The position numbers were made by a program, and so were the translations under genes. From Cristatella mucedo (taxonomy: Eukaryota; Bryozoa; Phylactolaemata; Cristatellidae), in assembly GCA_009760855.2 (NCBI GenBank), contig WPIO01000009.1:5584001-5648000 (forward strand): 64,000 bases of DNA, written 5' to 3'. Shown piece after piece: positions 11,683 through 22,529 of this stretch. The first letter of the stretch is position 1. Every line of letters starts with the position of its first letter. Under the pieces are notes generated by a model. It saw only the letters and a list, made by a program, of their open reading frames with translations, was not told where the DNA came from and did not search any database.

Positions 11683-12294
11683 CCACCTCCTCCTCGAGGG
11701 CCCCCTCCGAAGCTGCTGCCGCCCGGTCTCGTACCAGCCGAAGCAGTGTCGCCAGCGTTTGGTCGAGGAAGTCACCAAGTTGCGTGACGATTTTGAACGT
11801 CTCGGTGACAGTGCTGTGACTGAGCGACCACTGATCGTGATGCAGCAGCCACAGCTCTGTGGCAGTTTTCGTAGCGCTCACGTCGAACAGGTGCAGACAG
11901 TTCTGGCTGGCGCCGTCGGCAGCTCGAGCAGCTGAGAACATCCGGCGGCAGCCTACTCGCTCCTGCCAGCGACTGGGGTCAACCGGTGGTTTGCCTGTGC
12001 GTAAAAAAAGGTGGAACAGCTGTAAAAAAAAGGTGGAACAGCTGCAGCAAGCAAGAGACCAGAGCACGGCCGAGCTCGCGGATAGCAGCAGGTGGCGGTC
12101 TCCTTGGTTTTCCCTCCTCCACGGGGAGGCGCTCAGCTCTTCTCGGCACTAATGTCGTCTGGCGATGGCGGCCCTGCCTGGCCCACTCTTGTGTGGACAG
12201 CTGCTTGGTCAGGCGACTTGCTGGCAGCACTGCTGAGCGTTCGAATGAATCCCCCTACGACCTTCACTTGAAATCCATTTGATCGAGAACGATT
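11683..12294. other. Insert inside LINE family B, unassigned
   Basis: About 610 bp that other family B copies lack. Both strands have protein-like frames: plus RQRLVEEVTKLRDDFERLGD and minus FKIVTQLGDFLDQTLATLLR. A 21-bp A-rich tandem pair (ggtggaacagct units) is at 12003-12047. No family recognised; could be a captured transcript piece or a non-autonomous element. Confidence 0.4.
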
Positions 12295-12460
12295 TTTTCG
12301 GCAAGTTGCGTGAGACGAAGTCTGTTGGCCCCCGAATGCGTACCGAAAGCCGCTTAGGCTGTGAGTGCGCTATACAAAACTCTCCTGCGTAACATCCACA
12401 TGGTCTTTATCACTTTGTGGAGTTACTGACAGAGATACATTACATTACATAAGACGCTGT
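12295..12460 (+). mobile_element. LINE family B 3' UTR end
   Basis: The plus-strand segment from gttgcgtgagacgaagtctg to the acattacattacat pentamer tail is collinear with 24965-25112, 33425-33540 and 45845-45990. It belongs with the ORF part at 10721-11682, separated by an insert. Confidence 0.78.
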
Positions 12461-12599
12461 TGTAGCTTGCGTATTTCGCGCTCCCCTGTAGCGCTTTGTT
12501 CGTAGTCTCACGACGGGGCGCGGTTGGGCGGGAAATAGCCTACCTCCCCTTGTCTTGGTTACGAGAGAGAGCGAGAAACATCAGGTCACTCGAAGAAAT

Positions 12600-12865
12600 C
12601 AGAAGTCTGAAAGCAGAAGCTCGGGACGGCCAGAAAGGAAGTGATATTGTCGGATGTAGGAGCGACGATCCCATTGCTTGATGATTGCGAAAGGGAGTTC
12701 CGCAGTGAAGAGCCTACTGGGCAAAATCTCTGTGGCCGAAATCTTTGAATGAGAGCACGGAAAAGCTAATTTAATTTCCAAAGAGAACTTCGGCATTCGA
12801 GGAGTCCGAAACTGCTGCAGCAGCTCAGCTAAGTACAAAGGTGCCAAGCTGCTGCAACCTCGCAC
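12600..12865 (-). mobile_element. LINE family B fragment
   Basis: The minus strand encodes SLAPLYLAELLQQFRTPRMP and decayed following blocks (IKLAFPCSHSKI), aligned to LAPSYLAELLHQF and NKLAVPFLRLKT of family B. Confidence 0.65.
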
Positions 12866-12869
12866 TGGA

Positions 12870-15800
12870 CGTGAGAGAGCCGATACCCTGCCTAGGTGCC
12901 AGCGTCATCTCACAGTCGAAGCCAAGAGGCGATACGGGTTTTCGCGACCCGGGCGGGGCCTACAGCCGCGCAAGCCTGCCGTGTTAGGTACACGCCTCGA
13001 GCACGCGGCCCCTCTACATTTTCGTATGCTCGACAAGTGGTGAAATTGAGTAGGGGGCTGACGTTGTTATGTCTGCAGGTGTAAGAGCAATCTTTGCAAC
13101 ATACCTCCTAAATGACTTGAGACTAACGCCATTGGGCTGCTCTCGGCGTGGAAATGCCCGGCGTAATCTGCGAACCAGCGCCGATGCACTACGTAAAGGT
13201 AACTTAATCAGATTGAACAGATATAGCACGTAACAAAGGAACTTCACGAACACAACAGACGTAAACCACATCTGAGGGTATGCAAAAAAGAGGGGATCGA
13301 TGATAAACTACTAAACATTCAAACAACCAGAGCGCTATATATTATTCTTGTACGAGGGAACGTAAAACGCAAAAGAGTTCAAAAACCCTTCGCTGTGCCG
13401 ATCGCGTAAGGGCTGCTATGCCTAGTGAGAGCGCTAAAGCAACGGGGCTTAAATTGAGACCTGGCGAAACTCTTGGGTGAAGGGGTCTAGGGGTCTCTCT
13501 CCTGCCCGAATAGGCGATCAGGCGATCTTCGTTAAAGGAAGAGTAGAAGCGAGGATCTTCATCCTTTTATCCATCTGCGGATAGAAGCGTGCGTCAATTT
13601 TGTGGACCCTCGAACTTAGGTACCTCCTAACTAACAAACCGTCAAGCCAACGCCATGCGAATTACGTCGGCGAAAATGCGCTTTAAGCAAGTACAAAGCC
13701 CGGCGAAACAGAAAAAGCAATAGCGGAAAAGCGCCACAGAGCCGGATGCGTGTGCAAGAGCAGCTTGGATACAATATCACGCTCGAAGGCGTCGTGGATA
13801 CGATACCGGAACGGAACGGAGACCTTCGAGCGTGGGAATACGTAGATTAGAGCTGAGACGAAAGCGATGAACGCGAGTGTGACAGTAGTGGATGCATGAG
13901 TGTGTGTGTGTGTGTGTGTGTCTTTTTTGTGAGTGTATTCGCCGATGAGTGCGTGCTTGCGTGCGAGTGTCCCCCTTGCCCAGCCGAAGCTGGTGTCTCG
14001 AAGCGATGACTCATAGCAAACAATGAAATGAAGACGCTTCCCACGTTTGAGCTGCGTTTTATTCGAGCTAGACTAGGCCAACACTGGCTGTATGGTTTGT
14101 TGGCTGAATCCGCTTCAGAGCCATTGTGCCGGACGATTTCGCCGAGATCTGCAGTGCATCAATGACTGACTCGGGAGACCGGCTATTCTTGGAGCTGCAG
14201 ACTACAGCTGATTGGCTGTACCAAGGCCAATAGACCCCTGCCAAGGCCACACCAGCCACATCTGATCAGGACTGATCGGAGCATGATCAGGAAGAAAAGC
14301 CAGATTAATATGCGTGATGGCTTGCTCAGCCAATAGTATTCATTTAGGACTACTATATATTGGACCCGTTTGTTGCTTGTTCTTGGTCCGTATTTGGATA
14401 CGGTCCACGTTCTGTTTGTCGACTGCGTTAATCAACTACCGTAATTTTCTCGACTATTGACTCGTGAATGGCTTCACGGCAGCACTGCGTCTCACATGGT
14501 TTGACAGCCACTTGACTCCACCCTCTCATTCCTTCTTGGCGCTAATAGGGCGAGCGAGTTGACCCGCGGTGCCGCAGCTGGATCCCCCGAGCCCCACGAT
14601 GCCTACTCCACTCCCCGGGCGCCGGGAGCAGGGAAGGGAGAGGGGCGTTAGGAGGAGGAGTCTGCAGCGCCACTGACGTCAATTGCTACCTCCTGCTGCA
14701 CCGGCTGCGGTTTAATTGCAAATCCGATCCCAGTGGAATTTCGCATCAGTTTTCACTCGCGACTGCCGCCTAGGAAGAGGGCCAAACCAGTAGCTAGCAA
14801 GAAAATAAGCCGGTTTGTTTGCTTGCGGTGGAGAAAGGCCAGTGAACCCATTTTGTCCTTATACTACACCAATTCGTCTTCATAATCCACTCATGCCAGC
14901 TACGCCGTCTGTACGGTGGCTATAGGGCTATAGTAAGAAATGTTCTCGATACACGCTGATAAACCAGCAGCCACCACAAGCTGAATCTGCTCAGTTCAAA
15001 AACCAACCCAGCATTGAGACTACGGAGGCTTGATGGCTTTCAGTAGCCCTGCCAATAGTTATCTACAGGTGTCTAGCCCAGTGGGAACCATGGCACTAGA
15101 AAGATTTTTAGAAAGCGCTAGCGGTTGGTAATAACTGAAAATAATATAATTCGTTAAAATGCTTGTATGCGTGAACATGGGGAATCTATTCTCGTGGCAT
15201 ATTTTGTTTTATCTGCATCACACGGGGAGCAAGTAGTCGTTCGGCATTGGTCGCAGAGACGGTAGAGCTCCAGTAATCAGCCGACTGGGGTGCTGCAATG
15301 AATATGGCCGCCAAGTAGCGATTGCCACCACCCCAGATCGGCAAAAAATCACATGAACAGCTGTCTATTGAAGCAGACCACGTTTCGCTGAGCGTCTGTC
15401 CGCCCTTACGTCCCGTTAGCAAGACGTAATCAGGAGAACTTCAAGCTAGTTATCACTTCAAATTGTCCAGAGGGCCTTACGGGACTATTACCTTCAGTGT
15501 CCGTAGCAGAGGAATGTGAACTACTTCATTTATTACGTAATCCAAGCTGCGGGGCATGTAGGAGTCCGCTCAAACTACTATCAAATAGTGTAAGTGTTGG
15601 GATTTCCAAAATAGGTACAGTGTTACACTTCAAAGTACAGAGAGCTCAAAAGGACGCTCGCTGTCTTCAGAGGGTCCACTGAGCTTAAGAGGTTATCGGT
15701 ATCATCTGCATTCCAGAATGAAACAGTTTTTGTCAGGGTCCAATTAAATTACATCAGCGTCCTGCCGCGCCAAAAAGCACTGACGCTATTTGCCACTGAA

Positions 15801-16070
15801 TAGTTCTCGTATTTTTTTTTAGGACGGTCGCATGTCGGCACGAAGGTAGAAGGGAGAAAGGACAGCGTCTGTACAAGCTGATGTAAAAGAAAGTCCAGAT
15901 GGTGATAGCCATCCGTGCTGTGGATCAAGTTATCGGCTCTGCAGTTGGCTCGCAGGTTTGCACTGATGAGTTGAGTCAGAAATTGGATGAGCCCATGAAA
16001 ATGGTTCGGTCGGATGGCCAACGGTGCCACTCTCGAAGCTGCGATCGGGCAACGATATTCAAGAGGTGAG
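12870..16070. other. Unassigned region without recognised gene
   Basis: A short (TG)n, GC-richer patches (14520-14700) and small open frames only. No conserved domain or strong exon seen on either strand. Confidence 0.5.
13900..13921. repeat. (TG)n microsatellite
   Basis: Short TG run. Confidence 0.9.
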
Positions 16071-16071
16071 C

Positions 16072-16258
16072 TGTAATGGCTCACTAGTTAAGGTGGTTGC
16101 TTTTCACGACCTCGGCCCCGAGGTCGTGAGTTCGAATCCTGCAGTAGGCAATCCTTTATCGCTACTGCAAGCAGTGGTGATAGCCGTGAAGGCTCTTCTG
16201 TCGCTATACAAAAAGAGGCTGTTAAATCAGCTAGTATTTATTTATTTTATTTAAGAGA
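16072..16258 (+). mobile_element. SINE family 1
   Basis: Same structure; B box gttcgaatcc intact, A box degenerate (tggctcactagttaagg). Ends in TTTATTTATTTTATTT. Confidence 0.85.
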
Positions 16259-16589
16259 TATGCCACGCTTAGTTAATTGGGCCAAAGGCTTACATAGAAA
16301 TGAATGCAAAAGCACAAGAGAAAGCACGCAGTACCTCTGGCTAGTAGTCCACATTTTCAATAAAATGCACCGAATCGTGCACGGGTAAGCACGTAGACCA
16401 AACAGAGATTAAAGAGAAAAGAGATTAAAAGAGATTAAAGAGAAGTTAACTGAGGCTTCAGGGACAGCTGAATGGAGCAGAAACGTCATTAGCTTAACAT
16501 TAAATGGTGCACAGTAAGTGCAGCTGGTAGCAGATGACTAAAGCTAATAGGTGCATACAATGTGAAGGCTCGACCGCCTAAAGATTTCC

Positions 16590-16870
16590 ATTTAGTACGA
16601 GAGATCAGATGCACACCGATGGAGAAGGTCAAGGAGGACGAATGCAGTAGGCCAGTTCGAGCCAGTGTAGTGACCTGTGAAGGCCAGATGGTGGGCCTGA
16701 CAAGGAAGTTCTTCAGATCGGCAGACCGATAAAGTAAAGGAGCAACCTAAAAAGTGTCTGACAGCTCTCTGAAGCCCATACGCTGCTTGATGGGAAGCCA
16801 GCCAATGCTCATCACTACTCTCAGATACCCTAGACCGATATGAGAGATTCAATGTGCGTGCGGTGCGTGC
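16590..16870 (-). mobile_element. LINE remnant, frameshifted
   Basis: On the minus strand codons for HWL, then after a one-base shift LPIKQRM, recall the LHWLPVKQRI block of family A. The rest is too decayed to assign. Confidence 0.45.
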
Positions 16871-18690
16871 GTGTGTTTGTGTTTACCCAGCTATATTCGG
16901 TTGGCTGGGACAGGGCGGCTGTAATGTGGTAAGGGTCATCGGCTAGGCCGGGTCTGACCTATGGTATGTGCGGTGACGTGAGGTCATCGGGGCTCTTGGG
17001 TAGGAGAAGTTGGCCGAGGAAGTCGTGGTGTTGGAGGCTCCCGGTCTCGCCGAGTTATGCACCTGGATAGTTGCAAGCGTGCTCCGGCGATGTGGCCACG
17101 CACGCAAGGCAACGAGTGCCCAAGGCCGAGCAGAGCTGGATAGCTCGCTCGTTGTTGTGATTTGCATATTCCGTGGGCCCCGTGTTTGTCCCCCCCCCCC
17201 TGTGAGTTGGCGTCTTTCGGCGGAAGCTCTCGACTGTGGTGGACGTCGACTCTGACTAGCCAAGCAGTTACTCAGCCAGCCGGATCTTTTACGGCTCTTG
17301 CTGCGTCGTCTTTTGCTCCCATAGTGTACTCTGTAGAAGACCGTCCTTGCAGACTTGTTTAGTTCCCCTGTTGTTGTTGGCGGCGCATGCGTTATTTTAA
17401 AGATGTCTAACATGACGGCCGCTCGTCTTACTCTAGCTCACCGGTAGGACGAGCGGCAGCGTGGCCGGAATATGGCGGGGTTTGGCAGGATTTAGCCCCT
17501 GACCCCTGGAACTCGGCTACATGTGGGTGTGTGCAAGCGTGTGTGTTAAGTAGTTAAAATATTCCATCAGGCGGGCCTCTGCATTGGTCACGACACGTCT
17601 AGATCCCCATGAGACGATATCCATGGGTAAAAGACATCGTCCACACTATTATTCTTTGTCCGCACCCGCAGCTTGGAAGACATATGCGAAAAAATAGCAG
17701 GCTGTAAGTGAAAGCGACTAGATAGACACTTTGCGTGACTGGAGGAATGCTGTCTAGCACGAGACCTCGGTCGGCAGCCGCGATTGAGAAGAACCACTAG
17801 TCAGCGATGTTGCTTTGCTGCAGGATTTGCAACGTGAACCTCGGCGGTAATGTGGTACAGCGATATATTTGTGGAAGTCCATCGATTGTGTTGATGGAAG
17901 GTTTATTCTCTTAGTGATCTGTAGTTCGATTATATGCAGGCCGGGACTGATCCTCTGTAAAAATCGTTGGTGAACAGCACTTGGGAACATCATCGAGAGG
18001 GGCCGGTGCACAGCTGTGGTCCGCCTGTGATGTGGCGTGGACATAGGCCGGTAACCGACTGGTGAACAGATGGTGGATTCACCGTCAGGGTCGGCCAGTG
18101 CACAGCTGCGGTCCGCCTCGGACGAACCATCGGGGTCGGCCAGTGCACAGCCGCGGTAGTGGATAGGGAAGTCGAGTGGAAGAAGGGGACGAGGGAGTCG
18201 TGCATCCCTCTGCTCCGTGCGTCGTGCAATAAACTGTCAGTGTTTGGTCATCGGCCGAGGCTCTCTGCGTGCGTGAACCAAACGACATGATCAGCAGGCA
18301 TTTTCGTCAAGTGAAAGACGAAACTAGTCCTCACCAGCGACCTCTTGTCATCCCACCCGATCTCCCCTGAAGGTCCAGATGACGTTACCTTCTCCCGTTG
18401 ATCCATAGGCTTTGTAATTAACTGAAGCAAAAGCCGAACTCGAAAAGGCTTTGACAGGAAACAAATAACTCTTTTTGATTTACGTCCAGTAACCACACAA
18501 GTTTTTACGAAGCACTCGGGTTACCGACACCAGGTTTTGCTCATCAACTCTCTCTGCTCGGTTTCTCGGGTCGGCGAATTCTTTTAAATTTCCACTCGAG
18601 CGAACACTCAAACGGCAGCTCTGCCCCTTTCAACAAGCTGCTGGCTGACGAAAAGTATAAAATTTATGAGCAGCAAGCGAGATTGCTTGC
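16870..18690. other. Unassigned region
   Basis: Contains the minisatellite at 18.0 kb and a G/C-rich part at 16.9-17.4 kb. An aataaactgtcagtgttt segment at 18228 looks like a poly(A)-signal or LTR end but has no partner. Confidence 0.45.
18000..18165. repeat. Tandem minisatellite-like units
   Basis: Three copies of a unit with cggccagtgcacagc(t/c)gcggt at about 18002, 18088 and 18132, spacing irregular. Confidence 0.7.
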
Positions 18691-19030
18691 AACTAACTCC
18701 TTAGTTCTGTCTTGGCATGATTATTGTAATTCCCTTTTGACTGGGCCACCAAAAAAAGCAACTAGGCCACTACAGATGCCTATCAATAAGGCCGCAAGGC
18801 TAGTTTTCAAGTCCCAGAGGTTTGGCCACGTGTCTCCTTTGCTAAAAGAGCAAGGATGACTGCCGGTTGATCAACGGATACAGAGCAAAGTTCTTAGGCT
18901 GATCCTTGAGGCCAGCCACGGCTTGGTTCCTCCATACCTAGCTAAACTGCTGCACCAGTTTCAGCCTTCTCGTTCCCTTAGGTCCTGTATGGACCATACA
19001 TTAGCTGTTCCATTCCTCCGCTTAAAGACT
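18690..19030 (+). mobile_element. LINE family B fragment with stops
   Basis: Nucleotide similarity to 11160-11490 is plain (ttagttctgtcttggcatgatt...). The frame has a stop at the GWLPVEQ block (aaggatgactgccggttga). Truncated at both ends. Confidence 0.8.
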
Positions 19031-19605
19031 AGAGATGTGGATAAAGTGCACAAATCGCCGAATAAGCTCAATTTTGTCTAGCTTCAAAACTAGATCGGCT
19101 GTCACAGCTGGCTGTCATTTTCGATAGCGTACCTAACTAACCAACTCTTGACAAACACATTTGTCAAGTGACTGCACCCGAATTAGAACTTTTGAGGCTA
19201 ATTAGATTTCCTAAAAAAGTCGTAGCTAGGGCATAGAAATTCAACAATAGCCTTTAGGATAATGTTCAAGACAGTACTTTTAATAAGACTGCACCTGTTT
19301 TGATGAGACTCTTTCAACGACTGAGAGGCCTATTTCCCCGGCGACCGGTAAGGCATTGACAGCACGGAAGTTAAAAACTAGCTCAATCGTTCCCGTTTAA
19401 CTAAGCTGGATGGTACGACGACTGTCCTTGGCCTAAAAGCTCATGTGTAATCCGGCTAACGTGCGAAATTCGTTACAGAGAAATGCCATTAAGTACGACA
19501 CGAGTAAATGGCGGCTAACTTTGAAAACTTATGGTAGAATCGAAATATTACTGATTGGATTGGCATCATTCCTTGGCGTGTGTGTGCACTGGCGGCACCG
19601 GACGG

Positions 19606-19795
19606 TGAGCCGTGATGGCACAGTAGGCAAGGCGGTTGCTTTTTACGACCTCAGTTTCAAGGTCGTGGGTTCGAATCCTACGGTGGGCGATCCTGTATCG
19701 CCAGTACAAGCGGTGGTGATACCCGTAAAGGCTCTTCTGTCGCTATACAAAAGAGGCTGTTAAATCAGGTCATGTTTATTTATTTATTTAATGGG
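19606..19795 (+). mobile_element. SINE family 1, tRNA-derived, most intact copy
   Basis: A tRNA-like head with an A box (tggcacagtagg) and a perfect B box (ggttcgaatcc), a body ending ggctcttctgtcgctataca, the 3' motif gaggctgttaaatca, and a TTTATT-rich tail. The internal pol III promoter looks intact. Confidence 0.88.
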
Positions 19796-20219
19796 ACGCT
19801 CTTGGTAACGAGCTGCTTGTCATCCAAGCGTCTACAGCTGCCCGATCTGGCCCCTGGCTTCAGGGAAACTTCAGAAACACGGTGCATTTAATTTTCTAAA
19901 GCATTCAGATACAGAATTCTGGTGTAGCCCTATAGCATAGAATGAGTGGCATGAGATCGCGAGGAGATCCGAAGTCTCGCCCGCTTTGCCCGGCGTCCTT
20001 TCAACGCCTTGCTTGTCTTGTCTGCAGTTCGTCCACAGTTTCTCGGCCAGCCCAGCCTAGGCAGTCATCTGACCTAGCGAGGTCAATTCAAGTGAGAATC
20101 AGATTAGTCAACTATATTCATGTATACACCCTTGTGGGAAGCCGATTAACCACACACAACAGGAAGTAGAAACGTAACGCTCATTCATGAATTTGCACTG
20201 ATCTCGCTTGTGTTATCTT

Positions 20220-20362
20220 ATATAATTCATTTGCATAGCGCCCCAAGAGAACTTAATCTCTATTCAGGTGCTTCACATGCGCCTCGGGGCTCGACCCCAC
20301 GACTTTCAGTCAGACCTTGGTCGGGGCGAGCACCTTAACCACCTTAACTGCTGGACCAAACC
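20220..20362 (-). mobile_element. SINE family 2 (minus)
   Basis: Same order on the minus strand: tail cacctgaatagagattaagt, head with gctggtttggtccagcagtt; a short internal duplication of accttaacc lies near 20335. Confidence 0.75.
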
Positions 20363-20459
20363 AGCTCGACAGGTCAGTCACTTTTCGGCGGATGGCCTTA
20401 CAGGTCTACCACGTCACGATGTACAGTGTGTGCAGCTACACAGCATAAGTGCATGGTGA

Positions 20460-21482
20460 CATGGAATGGGAATGCTAGCTTAACTTGATCGTACGTTAAT
20501 GCACTCATAATCGTTAGCACCTAGAGGTCGTGTCCATCGAATCACAGCCCTGCCCTGTTCAGCCCAATAGACCTGTTATGGCTCAGGCAGCAACTCGTGT
20601 CCCTCATTGGATAGAAATCGAAAAGCCGATCGTCATCAGAGGCTTATGACTAAGCAGCTCACCATATTCGACACCTGAGCTGCATTAAAATTCAACAGAG
20701 TGTCACCGACCGTTACACACTGCTTTGGACTTACACCTTCACATAACATGAAAGCACAGCTCCAAGGTGTCACGTGTCTGTTGATCAAACTTGCTCACTG
20801 CATGTCATTCGCTCGCTTGCCATTCGGCAGATGGGGCCGATTCGTCCGACGCCGACACAAGCATTGGCTATGAAAGTGCTAGTACCTTCATGCTGCGAAA
20901 ATATATTGTTTTCACACGCCAGTAGACAACAGTGGCTGCATCACTACGCTGGGGGTTATTCGATAAAGGATCATAGCAAAAATAATAGGCTGCCTGCCTA
21001 TAAGCCGCCACAAGCGTTCTGCTGCCAGTGCTAGCAGTCGCATTAATTGGCAACAACACTGAGGAGCTCAACGGTGCCGGTGGGGGGAGGTCCACCGCTA
21101 CGAATCGCGAAGGCCACATAATGAGGCAGGGACCATGCCCAGCCACCAGCCTTCGGCACCAAGCGATATTCGAGGCGGCGGTGCCACAGCTTCGCAGGGT
21201 CACCAGTTCGTCGACTCGACAAGCTTGCGATGACAAACCTAAAATTCGGCTTTCGACATGTCCCACAGCAGGCCAAAGGTGACGGCTATCGACGGCAAAA
21301 CAGTGAGACGTGCCTTTCTGCAGCTGCCGAGCACTGGGCGATAGTGTCGTCCCACGGGTCGCGAGCGTGAGAGATCGCCGGCATGGCTGCGCAGACCGGC
21401 GTACAAAGCTACATAGTGATCCTCTATTACTCGCTGCAAGCTCGCAGGCAGACTCAACTGCCCGCAGACAAGCGGGAAGCCA

Positions 21483-21521
<39 letters not shown>

Positions 21522-22386
21522 AAACCTGGCACCCCTATGCGTGCGCACAAATTGTGAGTGATCCGCGTGCGCGTGCAAATCTGCGTTTGCTCCATGCTGC
21601 GGTTTGCTTCATGCTGCTTCATGCTGCTGTCATGTCGACAAGAAGACGGCCAGGCAGCAGCGCTTCTTCGGCTCTGTATGCGCGTGACCATCTGCAGAAC
21701 GACAACAAAGCAGAGGCGCCGCCTAGCGGTGACTGCACAGCGAAGCCGAAGGCAGCAGGCCTTCTCATGCAAGCCCGAAGTCGGCGGCTAATGCATCACA
21801 GCCCCGATCTGCCCCATCGACCGACAGGGAGTGAAGGAGGGAACGTGCGCCCACCACTCACTCGCCAGCCGATCCTCAGTGAAGCGTGTGCTAGGCTGTG
21901 CCCAGCCAGCCGCCTTCACCGTTGTCACGTTCGTCTTCATAGTTCACGCCCCCATCACGAATGTTGTGCCCGTGCAGGAGTAGCTGCAGCAGCAGCGACC
22001 TCTTCCCTTCTACAATTCGGCAAACACCGTGTCCGGCGTCCAGCACTGCCGATGGCGCCATCGTCCAGCGATGTGCACAGCATACTACAGCTGCCGGCAA
22101 CGCATGAACGCAAAGCAAAGCAACGCACTGACGCCTGGCTTGCAACCGTTGCCGACTCTGCTGCTACTGCTGCTGCTGCATGCTTCGAAATGTGTGACAG
22201 CTTTGCCTGGGCTCCGATCGAGCCAAGGGTCCAGACTAGACCCCGCCCACCGAGAGAGGAGCTTGCTAGTTCTATCGATTTCACTCGGGCTGCACTCATA
22301 AGGTCGGCATTCGTGCATCGTGCGCCACAGCTGCTGCAGTGTTCGTGCCCGGCGTTATTTTGCTGTCGCCAAACGCGAGCCAGGGC
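20460..22386. other. Region downstream of the HIF gene, unassigned
   Basis: A (CA)n run at 21484 and GC-rich sequence with overlapping open frames in all directions. It may contain HIF 3' UTR or a missed C-terminal exon, but no CEVNAP-type motif was found. Confidence 0.4.
21484..21520. repeat. (CA)n microsatellite
   Basis: Pure CA run of about 36 bp. Confidence 0.95.
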
Positions 22387-22529
22387 TTACTTAGTACCCT
22401 CTGCCATGGACTGGCAGCCGGACCAATTGTCAGCATTAACACCGGCAACGGCAGAGGAGGGGTACATAGGTAGGTGGTGGTGGTGGAATATATCGCGGGC
22501 AAAAGCCTGGCAAAGTGAAGGCAAAAGCC
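22387..22529 (-). CDS. Candidate terminal exon of the HIF-alpha gene
   Basis: The acceptor tggctgcag|GG gives Gly with the previous phase-1 base. Then 46 residues (starting LLPSLCQAFARDIF, containing a His4 run and AVAGVNADNWSG) run to TAA at 22387. An alternative acceptor 20 nt further in would give a shorter, Pro-rich end. Neither ending contains the CEVNAP asparagine site of vertebrate C-terminal transactivation domains. No clear AATAAA follows closely. Phase fit and a stop codon are the only support. Confidence 0.35.

Noticed and set aside
19610-19700. Genuine tRNA gene
   Set aside because: The tRNA-like head does not fold into a complete cloverleaf by eye and belongs to a dispersed SINE family.
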